Positions 1 through 12,152 of a stretch of DNA of 64,000 nt are shown one piece after another (positions within the stretch are counted from its first letter, which is position 1; each line of letters opens with the position of its first letter). A program made the translations under genes and the position numbers. Under the pieces are notes generated by a model. The model saw only the letters and a list, made by a program, of their open reading frames with translations, did no database searches and was not told where the DNA came from. The stretch is taken from assembly GCA_036417435.1 (NCBI GenBank), contig CM070910.1:78104784-78168783 (forward strand), given 5' to 3'. The stretch comes from Inia geoffrensis. Its lineage: Eukaryota; Chordata; Mammalia; Artiodactyla; Iniidae.

Positions 1-22
1 TAAATTTGAAAAAGAAAACACA

Positions 23-587
23 AGGACTGTCAAATAGAGAGAAATTCTTAAATAAGTCCTTCAGGGCTTGTGAGGAATCTTGGATTTACCACCTCTACAT
101 CGACAGCTGTGGGAGAGATAAGGCTGGACACTTGGGGCTGATACTATTGGTGAGGGAATGCAGACCCTTTGAGGTAATGGTGCATGGTTCCCATTCCACG
201 GGTCCCAAATCTCCACGTGTAAGGGATTTATCCTTAAGCTAAAATATGCATGGAAAACCCAGAATATGGTCCACGAAGTGATCAGGCAAAATTTCTGAAA
301 CTCATCGCCATTTTAGCCCCCTGGTACTCGAGTTCGCCGTTCCAGATGCAATATTAACATTCTCCCCACTTGGAGAGTCAGTGCCTTTGACCTCTTGTTT
401 GGCACAGTTTGCAATTTCTGTGGAAGATGAACAGGAATAAGGAGAACGAATGAGCAGCTAACTTGATGTGTTTGGACGGGCACATTGAACACTGATTTCC
501 CTACAGGAAGAAGAATTCATCAAAGGCTCAGCGTGCCATGCCGGAACGAGATTAGGGCCTGAAGCAATTCTTCGGGTTTGCGGTCAG
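23..587. repeat. Unassigned 565-bp part of the unit (first copy)
   Basis: Between the A-rich L1 tail and the recognisable ORF2 remnant lies sequence that I cannot assign to a known element. It holds the single XhoI site (327-332) and the usual EcoRI site (513-518) of the unit, and a cluster of CpG dinucleotides. A weak, unproven resemblance to more upstream L1 ORF2 may exist around 480-560. No tRNA, SINE box or gene is visible. It recurs at +22 to +586 in each unit. Confidence 0.5.
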
Positions 588-803
588 CTCACAAGAAAGC
601 GAGTGGAGAAAAGGAGATTTTTGGCACTGTAAATCACAAGCCTGCAGAGTTACAAATGACCCCTATCATCCAAAAATTTATTGAAGGAAGGCTGTGAAGA
701 GGACTTGAACGCGACACAGAATTGCAGAAAAGAGATATCAGGGGGAAGATAAGAATTGCTCTGAAAGCGTAGGAAAAGAGGCAGCAGTTCGACAGTGATG
801 CAC

Positions 804-875
804 TTGGCCAAAAAGGGCGTATGCGTTTTTTCCTGAATAGATTCAGGAAAAAACGCATACGCCCTTTTTGGCCAA
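804..875. mobile_element. 72-bp palindrome, probable miniature mariner-type element nested in the L1 part
   Basis: Two 35-base arms are perfect reverse complements around a central AG. The outer ends read ttggccaaaaag and ctttttggccaa. These ends resemble the terminal inverted repeats of mariner elements known from ruminant genomes, and the almost loop-less palindromic form resembles the short mariner derivative MADE1 (family knowledge from memory). L1-like sequence stops at about 803 and resumes at about 886, as expected of an insertion. No clean TA target duplication is visible. Every unit carries the palindrome at the same place; positions are in the unit entries. As single strand or cruciform it would fold into a very stable hairpin. 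Alternative: a palindrome of other origin formed within the satellite. Confidence 0.62.
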
Positions 876-1122
876 CCAAGCAAGCCTGCAATGGAAATCC
901 GCACTACAAGGCAGTCTCACTTCCCACCGATCCAAAGGGCCTTCCGAAAAAACTGTAAAATCCAGAGAGGCAGGAGAGGCCATGGAGAACCGGCAGCCTT
1001 GTTATGCTGATGGGCGGGATGTAAATTGCCAACGGCCACTCTGGAGAAGTGGATGGTGTTTCCTGGAACAAAGAAAAAACCAAGCTAGAGAGCCTAGGGC
1101 ACTTCCACTTATGGTGCTATAG
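868..1122 (+). pseudogene. Open remnant of the L1 ORF2 C-terminal Cys-rich region (one per unit)
   Basis: An open frame of 84 codons starts at a TTG inside the right arm of the palindrome. It contains Cys45, Cys54, then Pro57-Leu58-Trp59 and Trp63, an arrangement resembling the Cys-rich C-terminal end of L1 ORF2p, which shows a Cys pair followed by QPLW and a further Trp. The frame is open in all 37 units. There is no ATG start, no upstream ORF2 in frame, and the preceding codons come from the mariner-like insert, so I do not call it a gene. Its persistence is most simply explained by homogenisation of the satellite. Confidence 0.6.
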
Positions 1123-1736
1123 ATTCGGAAAATTTAAATGAAAAAGACACAGCCACACCAAAGTTTGGGGCTGCTCTGTGTACGGGAGCCTTGACTATGG
1201 TACAACTTTAATAGCCCAGAAAGAGAAAAATGGATATAGAAGTTGTGGTACATCCCTACAATGGAATATCACTCAACAATGAAATCAATGGCAACAGACC
1301 AGTAGCAGCATAATGAGTGGATTTAGTTACGATGATTCTAAGTGAAATAAGTCACACAGAAAAAGAAACATCATAAGATATCACTAATACCGGGAATGTA
1401 AACACGGCTACGTGTGAACTGCATTACAAAACACAAGAGAGTCTCACATTTACAAAAGAAACTTATGCTTGCTTAAGGGGAAGGGAGAGTGGGGAGGCTG
1501 CATAAAACCAGAGGTTGACATTAGGACAGATACCATTCCATAAGCCAAATATATATTAGACAAGAGCTACTCCTTGCTCAACCAAATGGACTCAACACCC
1601 CGTATTCAAAACCTAGGAATATACCTGAGTATGAAGAAAATTAAAACCCATACATTTATAGGTCTCCATAAGAAAATCATTTGTGTACAGCAGCATACAC
1701 ACAGCAGTGTCAATAAGCTAAATCCCCTTATAAAAA

Positions 1737-3472
1737 TAAATTTGAAAAAGAAAACACAAGGACTGTCAAATAGAGAGAAATTCTTAAATAAGTCCTTCAG
1801 GGCTTGTGAGGAATCTTGGATTTACCACCTCTACATCGACAGCTGTGGGAGAGATAAGGCTGGACACTTGGGGCTGATACTATTGGTGAGGGAATGCAGA
1901 CCCTTTGAGGTAATGGTGCATGGTTCCCATTCCACGGATCCCAAATCTCCACGTGTAAGGGATTTATCCTTCAGCTAAAATATGCATGGAAAACCCAGAA
2001 TATGTTCCACGAAGTGATCAGGCAAAATTTCTAAAACTCATCGCCAGTTTAGCCCCCTGGTACTCGAGTTCGCCGTTCCAGATGCAATATTAACATTCTC
2101 CCCACTTGGAGAGTCAGTGCCTTTGACCTCTTGTTTGGCACAGTTTGCAATTTCTGTGGAAGATGAACAGGAATAAGGAGAACGAATGAGCAGCTAACTT
2201 GATGTGTTTGGACGGGCACATTGAACACTGATTTCCCTACAGGAAGAAGAATTCATCAAAGGCTCAACGTGCCATGCCAGAACGAGATTAGGGCCTGAAG
2301 CAATTCTTCGGGTTTGCTGTCAGCTCAGAAGAAAGCGAGTGGAGAAAAGGAGATTTTTGGCACTGTAACTCACAATCCTGCAGAGTTCCAAATGACCCCT
2401 ATCATCCAAAAATTTATTGAAGGAAGGCTGTGAAGAGGAATTGAATGTGACACAGATTTGCAGAAAAGAGATATCAGGGGGAAGATAAGAATTGCTCTGA
2501 AAGCGTAAGAAAAGAGGCAGCAGTTCGACAGTGATGCACTTGGCCAAAAAGGGCGTATGCGTTTTTTCCTGAATAGATTCAGGAAAAAACGCATACGCCC
2601 TTTTTGGCCAACCAAGCAAGCCTGCAATGGAAATCCACACTACAAGCCAGTCTCACTTCCCACCGATCCAAAGGGCCGTCCGAAAAAAGTGTAAAATCCA
2701 GAGAGGCAGGACAGGCCATGGAGAACCGGCAGCCTTGTTATGCTGATGGGCGGGATGTAAATTGCCAACAGCCACTCTGGAGAAGTGGATGGTGTTTCCT
2801 GGAACAAAGAAAAAACCAAGCTAGAGAGCCTAGGGCACTTCCACTTAAGGTGCTATAGATTCGGAAAATTTAAATGAAAAAGACACAGCCACACCAAAGT
2901 TTGGGGCTGCTCTGTGTACGGGAGCCTTGACTATGGTACAACTTTAATAGCCCAGAAAGAGAAAAATGGATATAGAAGTTGTGGTACATCCCTACAATGG
3001 AATATCACTCAACAATGAAATCAATGGCAACAGACCAGTAGCAGCATAATGAGTGGATTTAGTTACGATGATTCTAAGTGAAATAAGTCACACAGAAAAA
3101 GAAACATCATAAGATATCACTAATACCGGGAATGTAAACACGGCTACGTGTGAACTGCATTACAAAACACAACAGAGTCTCACATTTACAAAAGAAACTT
3201 ATGCTTGCTTAAGGGGAAGGGAGAGTGGGGAGGCTGCATAAAACCAGAGGTTGACATTAGGACAGATACCATTCCATAAGCCAAATATATATTAGACAAG
3301 AGCTACTCCTTGCTCAACAAAATGGACTCAACACCCCGTATTCAAAACCTAGGAATATACCTGACTATGAAGAAAATTAAAACCCATACATTTATAGGTC
3401 TCCATAAGAAAATCATTTGTGTACAGCAGCATACACACAGCAGTGTCAATAAGCTAAATCCCCTTATAAAAA
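1737..3472 (+). repeat. Satellite unit U2 (class I, divergent)
   Basis: Palindrome 2540-2611, perfect arms, centre AG. It has several private changes: cacggatccc near 1935, ctcagaagaaagcg near 2325, gaattgaatgtgac near 2438, and cttaaggtg near 2845. It shares cgccagttt (near 2043) with U3. Confidence 0.9.
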
Positions 3473-5208
3473 TAAATTTGAAAAAGAAAACACAAGGACT
3501 GTCAAATAGAGAGAAATTCTTAAATAAGTCCTTCAGGGCTTGTGAGGAATCTTGGATTTACCAGCTCTACATCGACAGCTGTGGGAGAGATAAGGCTGGA
3601 CACTTGGGGCTGATACTATTGGTGAGGGAATGCAGACCCTTTGAGGTAATGGTGCATGGTTCCCATTCCACGGGTCCCAAATCTCCACGTGTAAGGGATT
3701 TATCCTTCAGCTAAAATATGCATGGAAAACCCAGAATATGGTCCACGAAGTGATCAGGCAAAATTTCTAAAACTCATCGCCAGTTTAGCCCCCTGGTACT
3801 CGAGTTCGCCGTTCCAGATGCAATATTAACATTCTCCCCACTTGGAGAGTCAGTGCCTTTGACCTCTTGTTTGGCACAGTTTGCAATTTCTGTGGAAGAT
3901 GAACAGGAATAAGGAGAACGAATGAGCAGCTAACTTGATGTGTTTGGACGGGCACATTGAACACTGATTTCCCTACAGGAAGAAGAATTCATCAAAGGCT
4001 CAGCGTGCCATGCCAGAACGAGATTAGGGCCTGAAGCAATTCTTCGGGTTTGCGGTCAGCTCACAAGAAAGTGAGTGGAGAAAAGGAGATTTTTGGCACT
4101 GTAACTCACAATCCTGCAGAGTTCCAAATGACCCCTATCATCCAAAAATTTATTGAAGGAAGGCTGTGAAGAGGACTTGAACGCGACACAGAATTGCAGA
4201 AAAGAGATATCAGGGGGAAGATAAGAATTGCTCTGAAAGCGTAGGAAAAGAGGCAGCAGTTCGACAGTGATGCACTTGGCCAAAAAGGGCGTATGCGTTT
4301 TTTCCTGAATAGATTCAGGAAAAAACGCATACGCCCTTTTTGGCCAACCAAGCAAGCCTGCAATGGAAATCCACACTACAAGCCAGTCTCACTTCCCACC
4401 GATCCAAAGGGCCTTCCGAAAAAAGTGTAAAATCCAGAGAGGCAGGACAGGCCATGGAGAACCGGCAGCCTTGTTATGCTGATGGGCGGGATGTAAATTG
4501 TCAACAGCCACTCTGGAGAAGTGGATGGTGTTTCCTGGAACAAAGAAAAAAACAAGCTAGAGAGCCTAGGGCACTTCCACTTATGGTGCTATAGATTCGG
4601 AAAATTTAAATGAAAAAGACACAGCCACACCAAAGTTTGGGGCTGCTCTGTGTACGGGAGCCTTGACTATGGTACAACTTTAATAGCCCAGAAAGAGAAA
4701 AATGGATATAGAAGTTGTGGTACATCCCTACAATGGAATATCACTCAACAATGAAATCAATGGCAACAGACCAGTAGCAGCATAATGAGTGGATTTGGTT
4801 ACGATGATTCTAAGTGAAATAAGTCACACAGAAAAAGAAACATCATAAGATATCACTAATACCGGGAATGTAAACACGGCTACGTGTGAACTGCATTACA
4901 AAACACAACAGAGTCTCACATTTACAAAAGAAACTTATGCTTGCTTAAGGGGAAGGGAGAGTGGGGAGGCTGCATAAAACCAGAGGTTGACATTAGGACA
5001 GATACCATTCCATAAGCCAAATATATATTAGACAAGAGCTACTCCTTGCTCAACCAAATGGACTCAACACCCCGTATTCAAAACCTAGGAATATACCTGA
5101 GTATGAAGAAAATTAAAACCCATACATTTATAGGTCTCCATAAGAAAATCATTTGTGTACAGCAGCATACACACAGCAGTGTCAATAAGCTAAATCCCCT
5201 TATAAAAA
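3473..5208 (+). repeat. Satellite unit U3 (class I)
   Basis: Palindrome 4276-4347, perfect arms, centre AG. Markers: ttaccagctct near 3558, cgccagttt near 3778, ttgtcaacagcc near 4498 and tttggttacg near 4794. Confidence 0.9.
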
Positions 5209-6944
5209 TAAATTTGAAAAAGAAAACACAAGGACTGTCAAATAGAGAGAAATTCTTAAATAAGTCCTTCAGGGCTTGTGAGGAATCTTGGATTTACCAC
5301 CTCTACATCGACAGCTGTGGGAGAGATAAGGCTGGACACTTGGGGCTGATACTATTGGTGAGGGAATGCAGACCCTTTGAGGTAATGGTGCATGGTTCCC
5401 ATTCCACGGGTCCCAAATCTCCACGTGTAAGGGATTTATCCTTCAGCTAAAATATGCATGGAAAACCCAGAATATGGTCCACGAAGTGATCAGGCAAAAT
5501 TTCTAAAACTCATCGCCATTTTAGCCCCCTGGTGCTCGAGTTCGCCGTTCCAGATGCAATATTAACATTCTCCCCACTTGGAGAGTCAGTGCCTTTGACC
5601 TCTTGTTTGGCACAGTTTGCAATTTCTGTGGAAGATGAACAGGAATAAGGAGAACGAATGAGCAGCTAACTTGAAGTGTTTGGACGGGCACATTGAACAC
5701 TGATTTCCCTACAGGAAGAAGAATTCATCAAAGTCTCAGCGTGCCATGCCAGAACGAGATTAGGGCCTGAAGCAATTCTTCGGGTTTGCGGTCAGCTCAC
5801 AAGAAAGTGAGTGGAGAAAAGGAGATTTTTGGCACTGTAACTCACAATCCTGCAGAGTTCCAAATGACCCCTATCATCCAAAAATTTATTGAAGGAAGGC
5901 TGTGAAGAGGACTTGAACGCGACACAGAATTGCAGAAAAGAGATATCAGGGGGAAGATAAGTATTGCTCTGAAAGCGTAGGAAAAGAGGCAGCAGTTCGA
6001 CAGTGATGCACTTGGCCAAAAAGGGCGTATGCGTTTTTTCCTGAATAGATTCAGGAAAAAACGCATACGCCCTTTTTGGCCAACCAAGCAAGCCTGCAAT
6101 GGAAATCCACACTACAAGCCAGTCTCACTTCCCACCGATCCAAAGGGCCGTCCGAAAAAAGTGTAAAATCCAGAGAGGCAGGACAGGCCATGGAGAACCG
6201 GCAGCCTTGTTATGCTGATGGGCGGGATGTAAATTGCCAACAGCCACTCTGGAGAAGTGGATGGTGTTTCCTGGAACAAAGAAAAAACCAAGCTAGAGAG
6301 CCTAGGGCACTTCCACTTATGGTGCTATAGATTCGGAAAATTTAAATGAAAAAGACACAGCCACACCAAAGTTTGGGGCTGCTCTGTGTACGGGAGCCTT
6401 GACTATGGTACAACTTTAATAGCCCAGAAAGAGAAAAATGGATATAGAAGTTGTGGTACATCCCTACAATGGAATATCACTCAACAATGAAATCAATGGC
6501 AACAGACCAGTAGCAGCATAATGAGTGGATTTGGTTACGATGATTCTAAGTGAAATAAGTCACACAGAAAAAGAAACATCATAAGATATCACTAATACCG
6601 GGAATGTAAACACGGCTACGTGTGAACTGCATTACAAAACACAACAGAGTCTCACATTTACAAAAGAAACTTATGCTTCCTTAAGGGGAAGGGAGAGTGG
6701 GGAGGCTGCATAAAACCAGAGGTTGACATTAGCACAGATACCATTCCATAAGCCAAATATATATTAGACAAGAGCTACTCCTTGCTCAACCAAATGGACT
6801 CAACACCCCGTATTCAAAACCTAGGAATATACCTGACTATGAAGAAAATTAAAACCCATACATTTATAGGTCTCCATAAGAAAATCATTTGTGTACAGCA
6901 GCATACACACAGCAGTGTCAATAAGCTAAATCCACTTATAAAAA
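5209..6944 (+). repeat. Satellite unit U4 (class I, back half type A)
   Basis: Palindrome 6012-6083, perfect arms, centre AG. Private: ggtgctcgag near 5531 and gataagtattgc near 5956. The back half is variant A: tttggttacg, tgcttcctt, attagcacag, ctgactatg, aatccactta. Confidence 0.9.
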
Positions 6945-8680
6945 TAAATTTGAAAAAGAAAACACAAGGACTGTCAAATAGAGAGAAATTCTTAAATAAG
7001 TCCTTCAGGGCTTGTGAGGAATCTTGGATTTACCACCTCTACATCGACAGCTGTGGGAGAGATAAGGCTGGACACTTGGGGCTGATACTATTGGTGAGGG
7101 AATGCAGACCCTTTGAGGTAATGGTGCATGGTTCCCATTCCACGGGTCCCAAATCTCCACGTGTAAGGGATTTATCCTTCAGCTAAAATATGCATGGAAA
7201 ACCCAGAATATGGTCCACGAAGTGATCAGGCAAAATTTCTAAAACTCATCGCCATTTTAGCCCCCTGGTACTCGAGTTCGCCGTTCCAGATGCAATATTA
7301 ACATTCTCCCCACTTGGAGAGTCAGTGCCTTTGACCTCTTGTTTGGCACAGTTTGCAATTTCTGTGGAAGATGAACAGGAATAAGGAGAACGAATGAGCA
7401 GCTAACTTGATGTGTTTGGACGGGCACATTGAACACTGATTTCCCTACAGGAAGAAGAATTCATCAAAGGCTCAGCGTGCCATGCCAGAACGAGATTAGG
7501 GCCTGAAGCAATTCTTCGGGTTTGCGGTCAGCTCACAAGAAAGTGAGTGGAGAAAAGGAGATTTTTGGCACTGTAACTCACAATCCTGCAGAGTTCCAAA
7601 TGACCCCTATCATCCAAAAATTTATTGAAGGAAGGCTGTGAAGAGGAATTGAAAGCGACACAGAATTGCAGAAAAGAGATATCAGGGGGAAGATAAGAAT
7701 TGCTCTGAAAGCGTAGGAAAAGAGGCAGCAGTTCGACAGTAATGCACTTGGCCAAAAAGGGCGTATGCGTTTTTTCCTGAATAGATTCAGGAAAAAACGC
7801 ATACGCCCTTTTTGGCCAACCAAGCAAGCCTGCAATGGAAATCCACACTACAAGCCAGTCTCACTTCCCACCGATCCAAAGGGCCGTCCGAAAAAAGTGT
7901 AAAATCCAGAGAGGCAGGACAGGCCATGGAGAACCGGCAGCCTTGTTATGCTGATGGGCGGGATGTAAATTGCCAACAGCCACTCTGGAGAAGTGGATGG
8001 TGTTTCCTGGAACAAAGAAAAAACCAAGCTAGAGAGCCTAGGGCACTTCCACTTATGGTGCTATAGATTCGGAAAATTTAAATGAAAAAGACACAGCCAC
8101 ACCAAAGTTTGGGGCTGCTCTGTGTACGGGAGCCTTGACTATGGTACAACTTTAATAGCCCAGAAAGAGAAAAATGGATATAGAAGTTGTGGTACATCCC
8201 TACAATGGAATATCACTCAACAATGAAATCAATGGCAACAGACCAGTAGCAGCATAATGAGTGGATTTAGTTATGATGATTCTAAGTGAAATAAGTCACA
8301 CAGAAAAAGAAACATCATAAGATATCACTAATACCGGGAATGTAAACACGGCTACGTGTGAACTGCATTACAAAACACAACAGAGTCTCACATTTACAAA
8401 AGAAACTTATGCTTGCTTAAGGGGAAGGGAGAGTGGGGAGGCTGCATAAAACCAGAGGTTGACATTAGCACAGATACCATTCCATAAGCCAAATATATAT
8501 TAGACAAGAGCTACTCCTTGCTCAACCAAATGGACTCAACACCCCGTATTCAAAACCTAGGAATATACCTGAGTATAAAGAAAATTAAAACCCATACATT
8601 TATAGGTCTCCATAAGAAAATCATTTGTGTACAGCAGCATACACACAGCAGTGTCAATAAGCTAAATCCACTTATAAAAA
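6945..8680 (+). repeat. Satellite unit U5 (class I, back half type B)
   Basis: Palindrome 7748-7819, perfect arms, centre AG. Private gaattgaaagcg near 7646 and cagtaatgc near 7737. The back half is variant B: tttagttatg, attagcacag, ctgagtataaag, aatccactta. Confidence 0.9.
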
Positions 8681-10416
8681 TAAATTTGAAAAAGAAAACA
8701 CAAGGACTGTCAAATAGAGAGAAATTTTTAAATAAGTCCTTCAGGGCTTGTGAGGAATCTTGGATTTACCACCTCTACATCGACAGCTGTGGGAGAGATA
8801 AGGCTGGACACTTGGGGCTGATACTATTGGTGAGGGAATGCAGACCCTTTGAGGTAATGGTGCATGGTTCCCATTCCACGGGTCCCAAATCTCCACGTGT
8901 AAGGGATTTATCCTTCAGCTAAAATATGCATGGAAAACCCAGAATATGGTCCACGAAGTGATCAGGCAAAATTTCTAAAACTCATCGCCATTTTAGCCCC
9001 CTGGTACTCGAGTTCGCCGTTCCAGATGCAATATTAACATTCTCCCCACTTGGAGAGTCAGTGCCTTTGACCTCTTGTTTGGCACAGTTTGCAATTTCTG
9101 TGGAAGATGAACAGGAATAAGGAGAACGAATGAGCAGCTAACTTGATGTGTTTGGACGGGCACATTGAACACTGATTTCCCTACAGGAAGAAGAATTCAT
9201 CAAAGGCTCAGCGTGCCATGCCAGAACGAGATTAGGGCCTGAAGCAATTCTTCGGGTTTGCGGTCAGCTCACAAGAAAGTGAGTGGAGAAAAGGAGATTT
9301 TTGGCACTGTAACTCACAATCCTGCAGAGTTCCAAATGACCCCTATCATCCAAAAATTTATTGAAGGAAGGCTGTGAAGAGGACTTGAACGCGACACAGA
9401 ATTGCAGAAAAGAGATATCAGGGGGAAGATAAGAATTGCTCTGAAAGCGTAGGAAAAGAGGCAGCAGTTCGACAGTGATGCACTTGACCAAAAAGGGCGT
9501 ATGCATTTTTTCCTGAATAGATTCAGGAAAAAACGCATACGCCCTTTTTGGCCAACCAAGCAAGCCTGCAATGGAAATCCACACTACAAGCCAGTCTCCC
9601 TTCCCACCGATCCAAAGGGCCGTCCGAAAAAAGTGTAAAATCCAGAGAGGCAGGACAGGCCATGGAGAACCGGCAGCCTTGTTATGCTGATGGGCGGGAT
9701 GTAAATTGCCAACAGCCACTCTGGAGAAGTGGATGGTGTTTCCTGGAACAAAGAAAAAACCAAGCTAGAGAGCCTAGGGCACTTCCACTTATGGTGCTAT
9801 AGATTCGGAAAATTTAAATGAAAAAGACACAGCCACACCAAAGTTTGGGGCTGCTCTGTGTACGGGAGCCTTGACTATGGTACAACTTTAATAGCCCAGA
9901 AAGAGAAAAATGGATATAGAAGTTGTGGTACATCCCTACAATGGAATATCACTCAACAATGAAATCAATGGCAACAGACCAGTAGCAGCATAATGAGTGG
10001 ATTTGGTTACGATGATTCTAAGTGAAATAAGTCACACAGAAAAAGAAACATCATAAGATATCACTAATACCGGGAATGTAAACACGGCTACGTGTGAACT
10101 GCATTACAAAACACAACAGAGTCTCACATTTACAAAAGAAACTTATGCTTCCTTAAGGGGAAGGGAGAGTGGGGAGGCTGCATAAAACCAGAGGTTGACA
10201 TTAGCACAGATACCATTCCATAAGCCAAATATATATTAGACAAGAGCTACTCCTTGCTCAACCAAATGGACTCAACACCCCGTATTCAAAACCTAGGAAT
10301 ATACCTGACTATGAAGAAAATTAAAACCCATACATTTATAGGTCTCCATAAGAAAATCATTTGTGTACAGCAGCATACACACAGCAGTGTCAATAAGCTA
10401 AATCCACTTATAAAAA
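8681..10416 (+). repeat. Satellite unit U6 (class I, back half type A)
   Basis: Palindrome 9484-9555 has two changes in the left arm, G to A at 9487 and at 9505 (the latter a CpG), so its arms no longer match fully; centre AG. It is the first unit with tctcccttccc (near 9595), a marker of U6-U12. Back half variant A, as in U4. Confidence 0.9.
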
Positions 10417-12152
10417 TAAATTTGAAAAAGAAAACACAAGGACTGTCAAATAGAGAGAAATTCTTAAATAAGTCCTTCAGGGCTTGTGAGGAATCTTGGA
10501 TTTACCACCTCTACATCGACAGCTGTGGGAGAGATAAGGCTGGACACTTGGGGCTGATACTATTGGTGAGGGAATGCAGACCCTTTGAGGTAATGGTGCA
10601 TGGTTCCCATTCCACGGGTCCCAAATCTCCACGTGTAAGGGATTTATCCTTCAGCTAAAATATGCATGGAAAACCCAGAATATGGTCCACGAAGTGATCA
10701 GGCAAAATTTCTAAAACTCATCGCCATTTTAGCCCCCTGGTACTCGAGTTCGCCGTTCCAGATGCAATATTAACATTCTCCCCACTTGGAGAGTCAGTGC
10801 CTTTGACCTCTTGTTTGGCACAGTTTGCAATTTCTGTGGAAGATGAACAGGAATAAGGAGAACGAATGAGCAGCTAACTTGATGTGTTTGGACGGGCACA
10901 TTGAACACTGATTTCCCTACAGGAAGAAGAATTCATCAAAGGCTCAGCGTGCCATGCCAGAACGAGATTAGGGCCTGAAGCAATTCTTCGGGTTTGCGGT
11001 CAGCTCACAAGAAAGTGAGTGGAGAAAAGGAGATTTTTGGCACTGTAACTCACAATCCTGCAGAGTTCCAAATGACCCCTATCATCCAAAAATTTATTGA
11101 AGGAAGGCTGTGAAGAGGACTTGAACGCGACACAGAATTGCAGAAAAGAGATATCAGGGGGAAGATAAGAATTGCTCTGAAAGCGTAGGAAAAGAGGCAG
11201 CAGTTCGACAGTGATGCACTTGGCCAAAAAGGGCGTATGCGTTTTTTCCTGAATAGATTCAGGAAAAAACGCATACGCCCTTTTTGGCCAACCAAGCAAG
11301 CCTGCAATGGAAATCCACACTACAAGCCAGTCTCCCTTCCCACCGATCCAAAGGGCCGTCCGAAAAAAGTGTAAAATCCAGAGAGGCAGGACAGGCCATG
11401 GAGAACCGGCAGCCTTGTTATGCTGATGGGCGGGATGTAAATTGCCAACAGCCACTCTGGAGAAGTGGATGGTGTTTCCTGGAACAAAGAAAAAACCAAG
11501 CTAGAGAGCCTAGGGCACTTCCACTTATGGTGCTATAGATTCGGAAAATTTAAATGAAAAAGACACAGCCACACCAAAGTTTGGGGCTGCTCTGTGTACG
11601 GGAGCCTTGACTATGGTACAACTTTAATAGCCCAGAAAGAGAAAAATGGATATAGAAGTTGTGGTACATCCCTACAATGGAATATCACTCAACAATGAAA
11701 TCAATGGCAACAGACCAGTAGCAGCATAATGAGTGGATTTAGTTATGATGATTCTAAGTGAAATAAGTCACACAGAAAAAGAAACATCATAAGATATCAC
11801 TAATACCGGGAATGTAAACACGGCTACGTGTGAACTGCATTACAAAACACAACAGAGTCTCACATTTACAAAAGAAACTTATGCTTGCTTAAGGGGAAGG
11901 GAGAGTGGGGAGGCTGCATAAAACCAGAGGTTGACATTAGGACAGATACCATTCCATAAGCCAAATATATATTAGACAAGAGCTACTCCTTGCTCAACCA
12001 AATGGACTCAACACCCCGTATTCAAAACCTAGGAATATACCTGAGTATGAAGAAAATTAAAACCCATACATTTATAGGTCTCCATAAGAAAATCATTTGT
12101 GTACAGCAGCATACACACAGCAGTGTCAATAAGCTAAATCCCCTTATAAAAA
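10417..12152 (+). repeat. Satellite unit U7 (class I, leads into type C)
   Basis: Palindrome 11220-11291, perfect arms, centre AG. tctcccttccc marker present. Back half: tttagttatg, attaggacag, ctgagtatg, aatcccc. It looks the same as U11 (four units downstream) over the parts I compared. Confidence 0.9.

Larger units (their letters stand above)
1..1736 (+). repeat. Satellite unit U1 (mixed class: class II right flank, AG centre)
   Basis: Palindrome 804-875, arms perfect, centre AG. Class II flank gcactacaaggcag (901-914) is combined with the class I centre. It carries a rare cluster around 632-657 (aaatcacaagcctgcagag, then ttacaaatg) shared only with U16, 15 units away. Private changes include tccttaagct near 231 and caggagaggcc near 971. 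Confidence 0.9.
588..1758 (+). mobile_element. Decayed 5'-truncated LINE-1 (ORF2 C-terminal part, 3' UTR, A-rich tail), first complete copy
   Basis: This stretch follows the order of a mammalian L1 3' end as I know it. gagtggagaaaag (601-613) and the block 699-717 resemble ORF2 upstream of the Cys-rich end. After the palindrome, atgtaaattg (1019-1028) and ccactctgg (1036-1044) match the region encoding the C-terminal Cys-rich domain (Pro-Leu-Trp kept). Then follow ctacaatggaatatcac (1256-1272) and taagtgaaataagtcacac (1339-1357) at the ORF2 end, and gtacagcag (1685-1693) plus aataaatttg near 1735-1744, the usual 3' UTR end and poly-A tail of cetartiodactyl-type L1. Many indels and stops make it non-functional. 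The same segment recurs in every unit at unit start +587 to +1757. The left limit is uncertain; weaker similarity may go further upstream. The palindrome 804-875 interrupts it. Confidence 0.82.

Noticed and set aside
550..556. TTAGGG telomere motif
   Set aside because: It occurs once per unit as part of gattagggcc and is not tandem; chance occurrence.
786..796. tRNA-type B box suggesting a SINE
   Set aside because: gttcgacag only partly fits the B-box pattern, there is no A box at the right distance, and the region aligns better with L1 ORF2.
804..875. Hairpin as a bacterial terminator or part of a CRISPR array
   Set aside because: The surrounding sequence is a mammalian L1-bearing satellite. 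The repeat unit is 1736 bp without short regularly spaced repeats, and there are no bacterial genes.
1..1736. CENP-B box as evidence of a centromeric satellite
   Set aside because: I checked the TTCG and CGAA occurrences of the unit against the 17-bp box pattern; none fits. Centromere function cannot be inferred.
1574..1978. Recurring 134-codon open frame on the + strand (in nearly every unit)
   Set aside because: It starts at TTG, runs across the L1 3' UTR, its A-rich tail and the unassigned sequence, is broken in U18 and U21, and matches no protein family. It is a chance frame copied with the satellite.
9264..9719. Minus-strand frames of 85, 106 and 151 codons over the palindrome and ORF2 remnant
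   Set aside because: They overlap each other and the opposite-strand frame, vary in length by single substitutions, and read through the palindrome. No domain or start context supports them.
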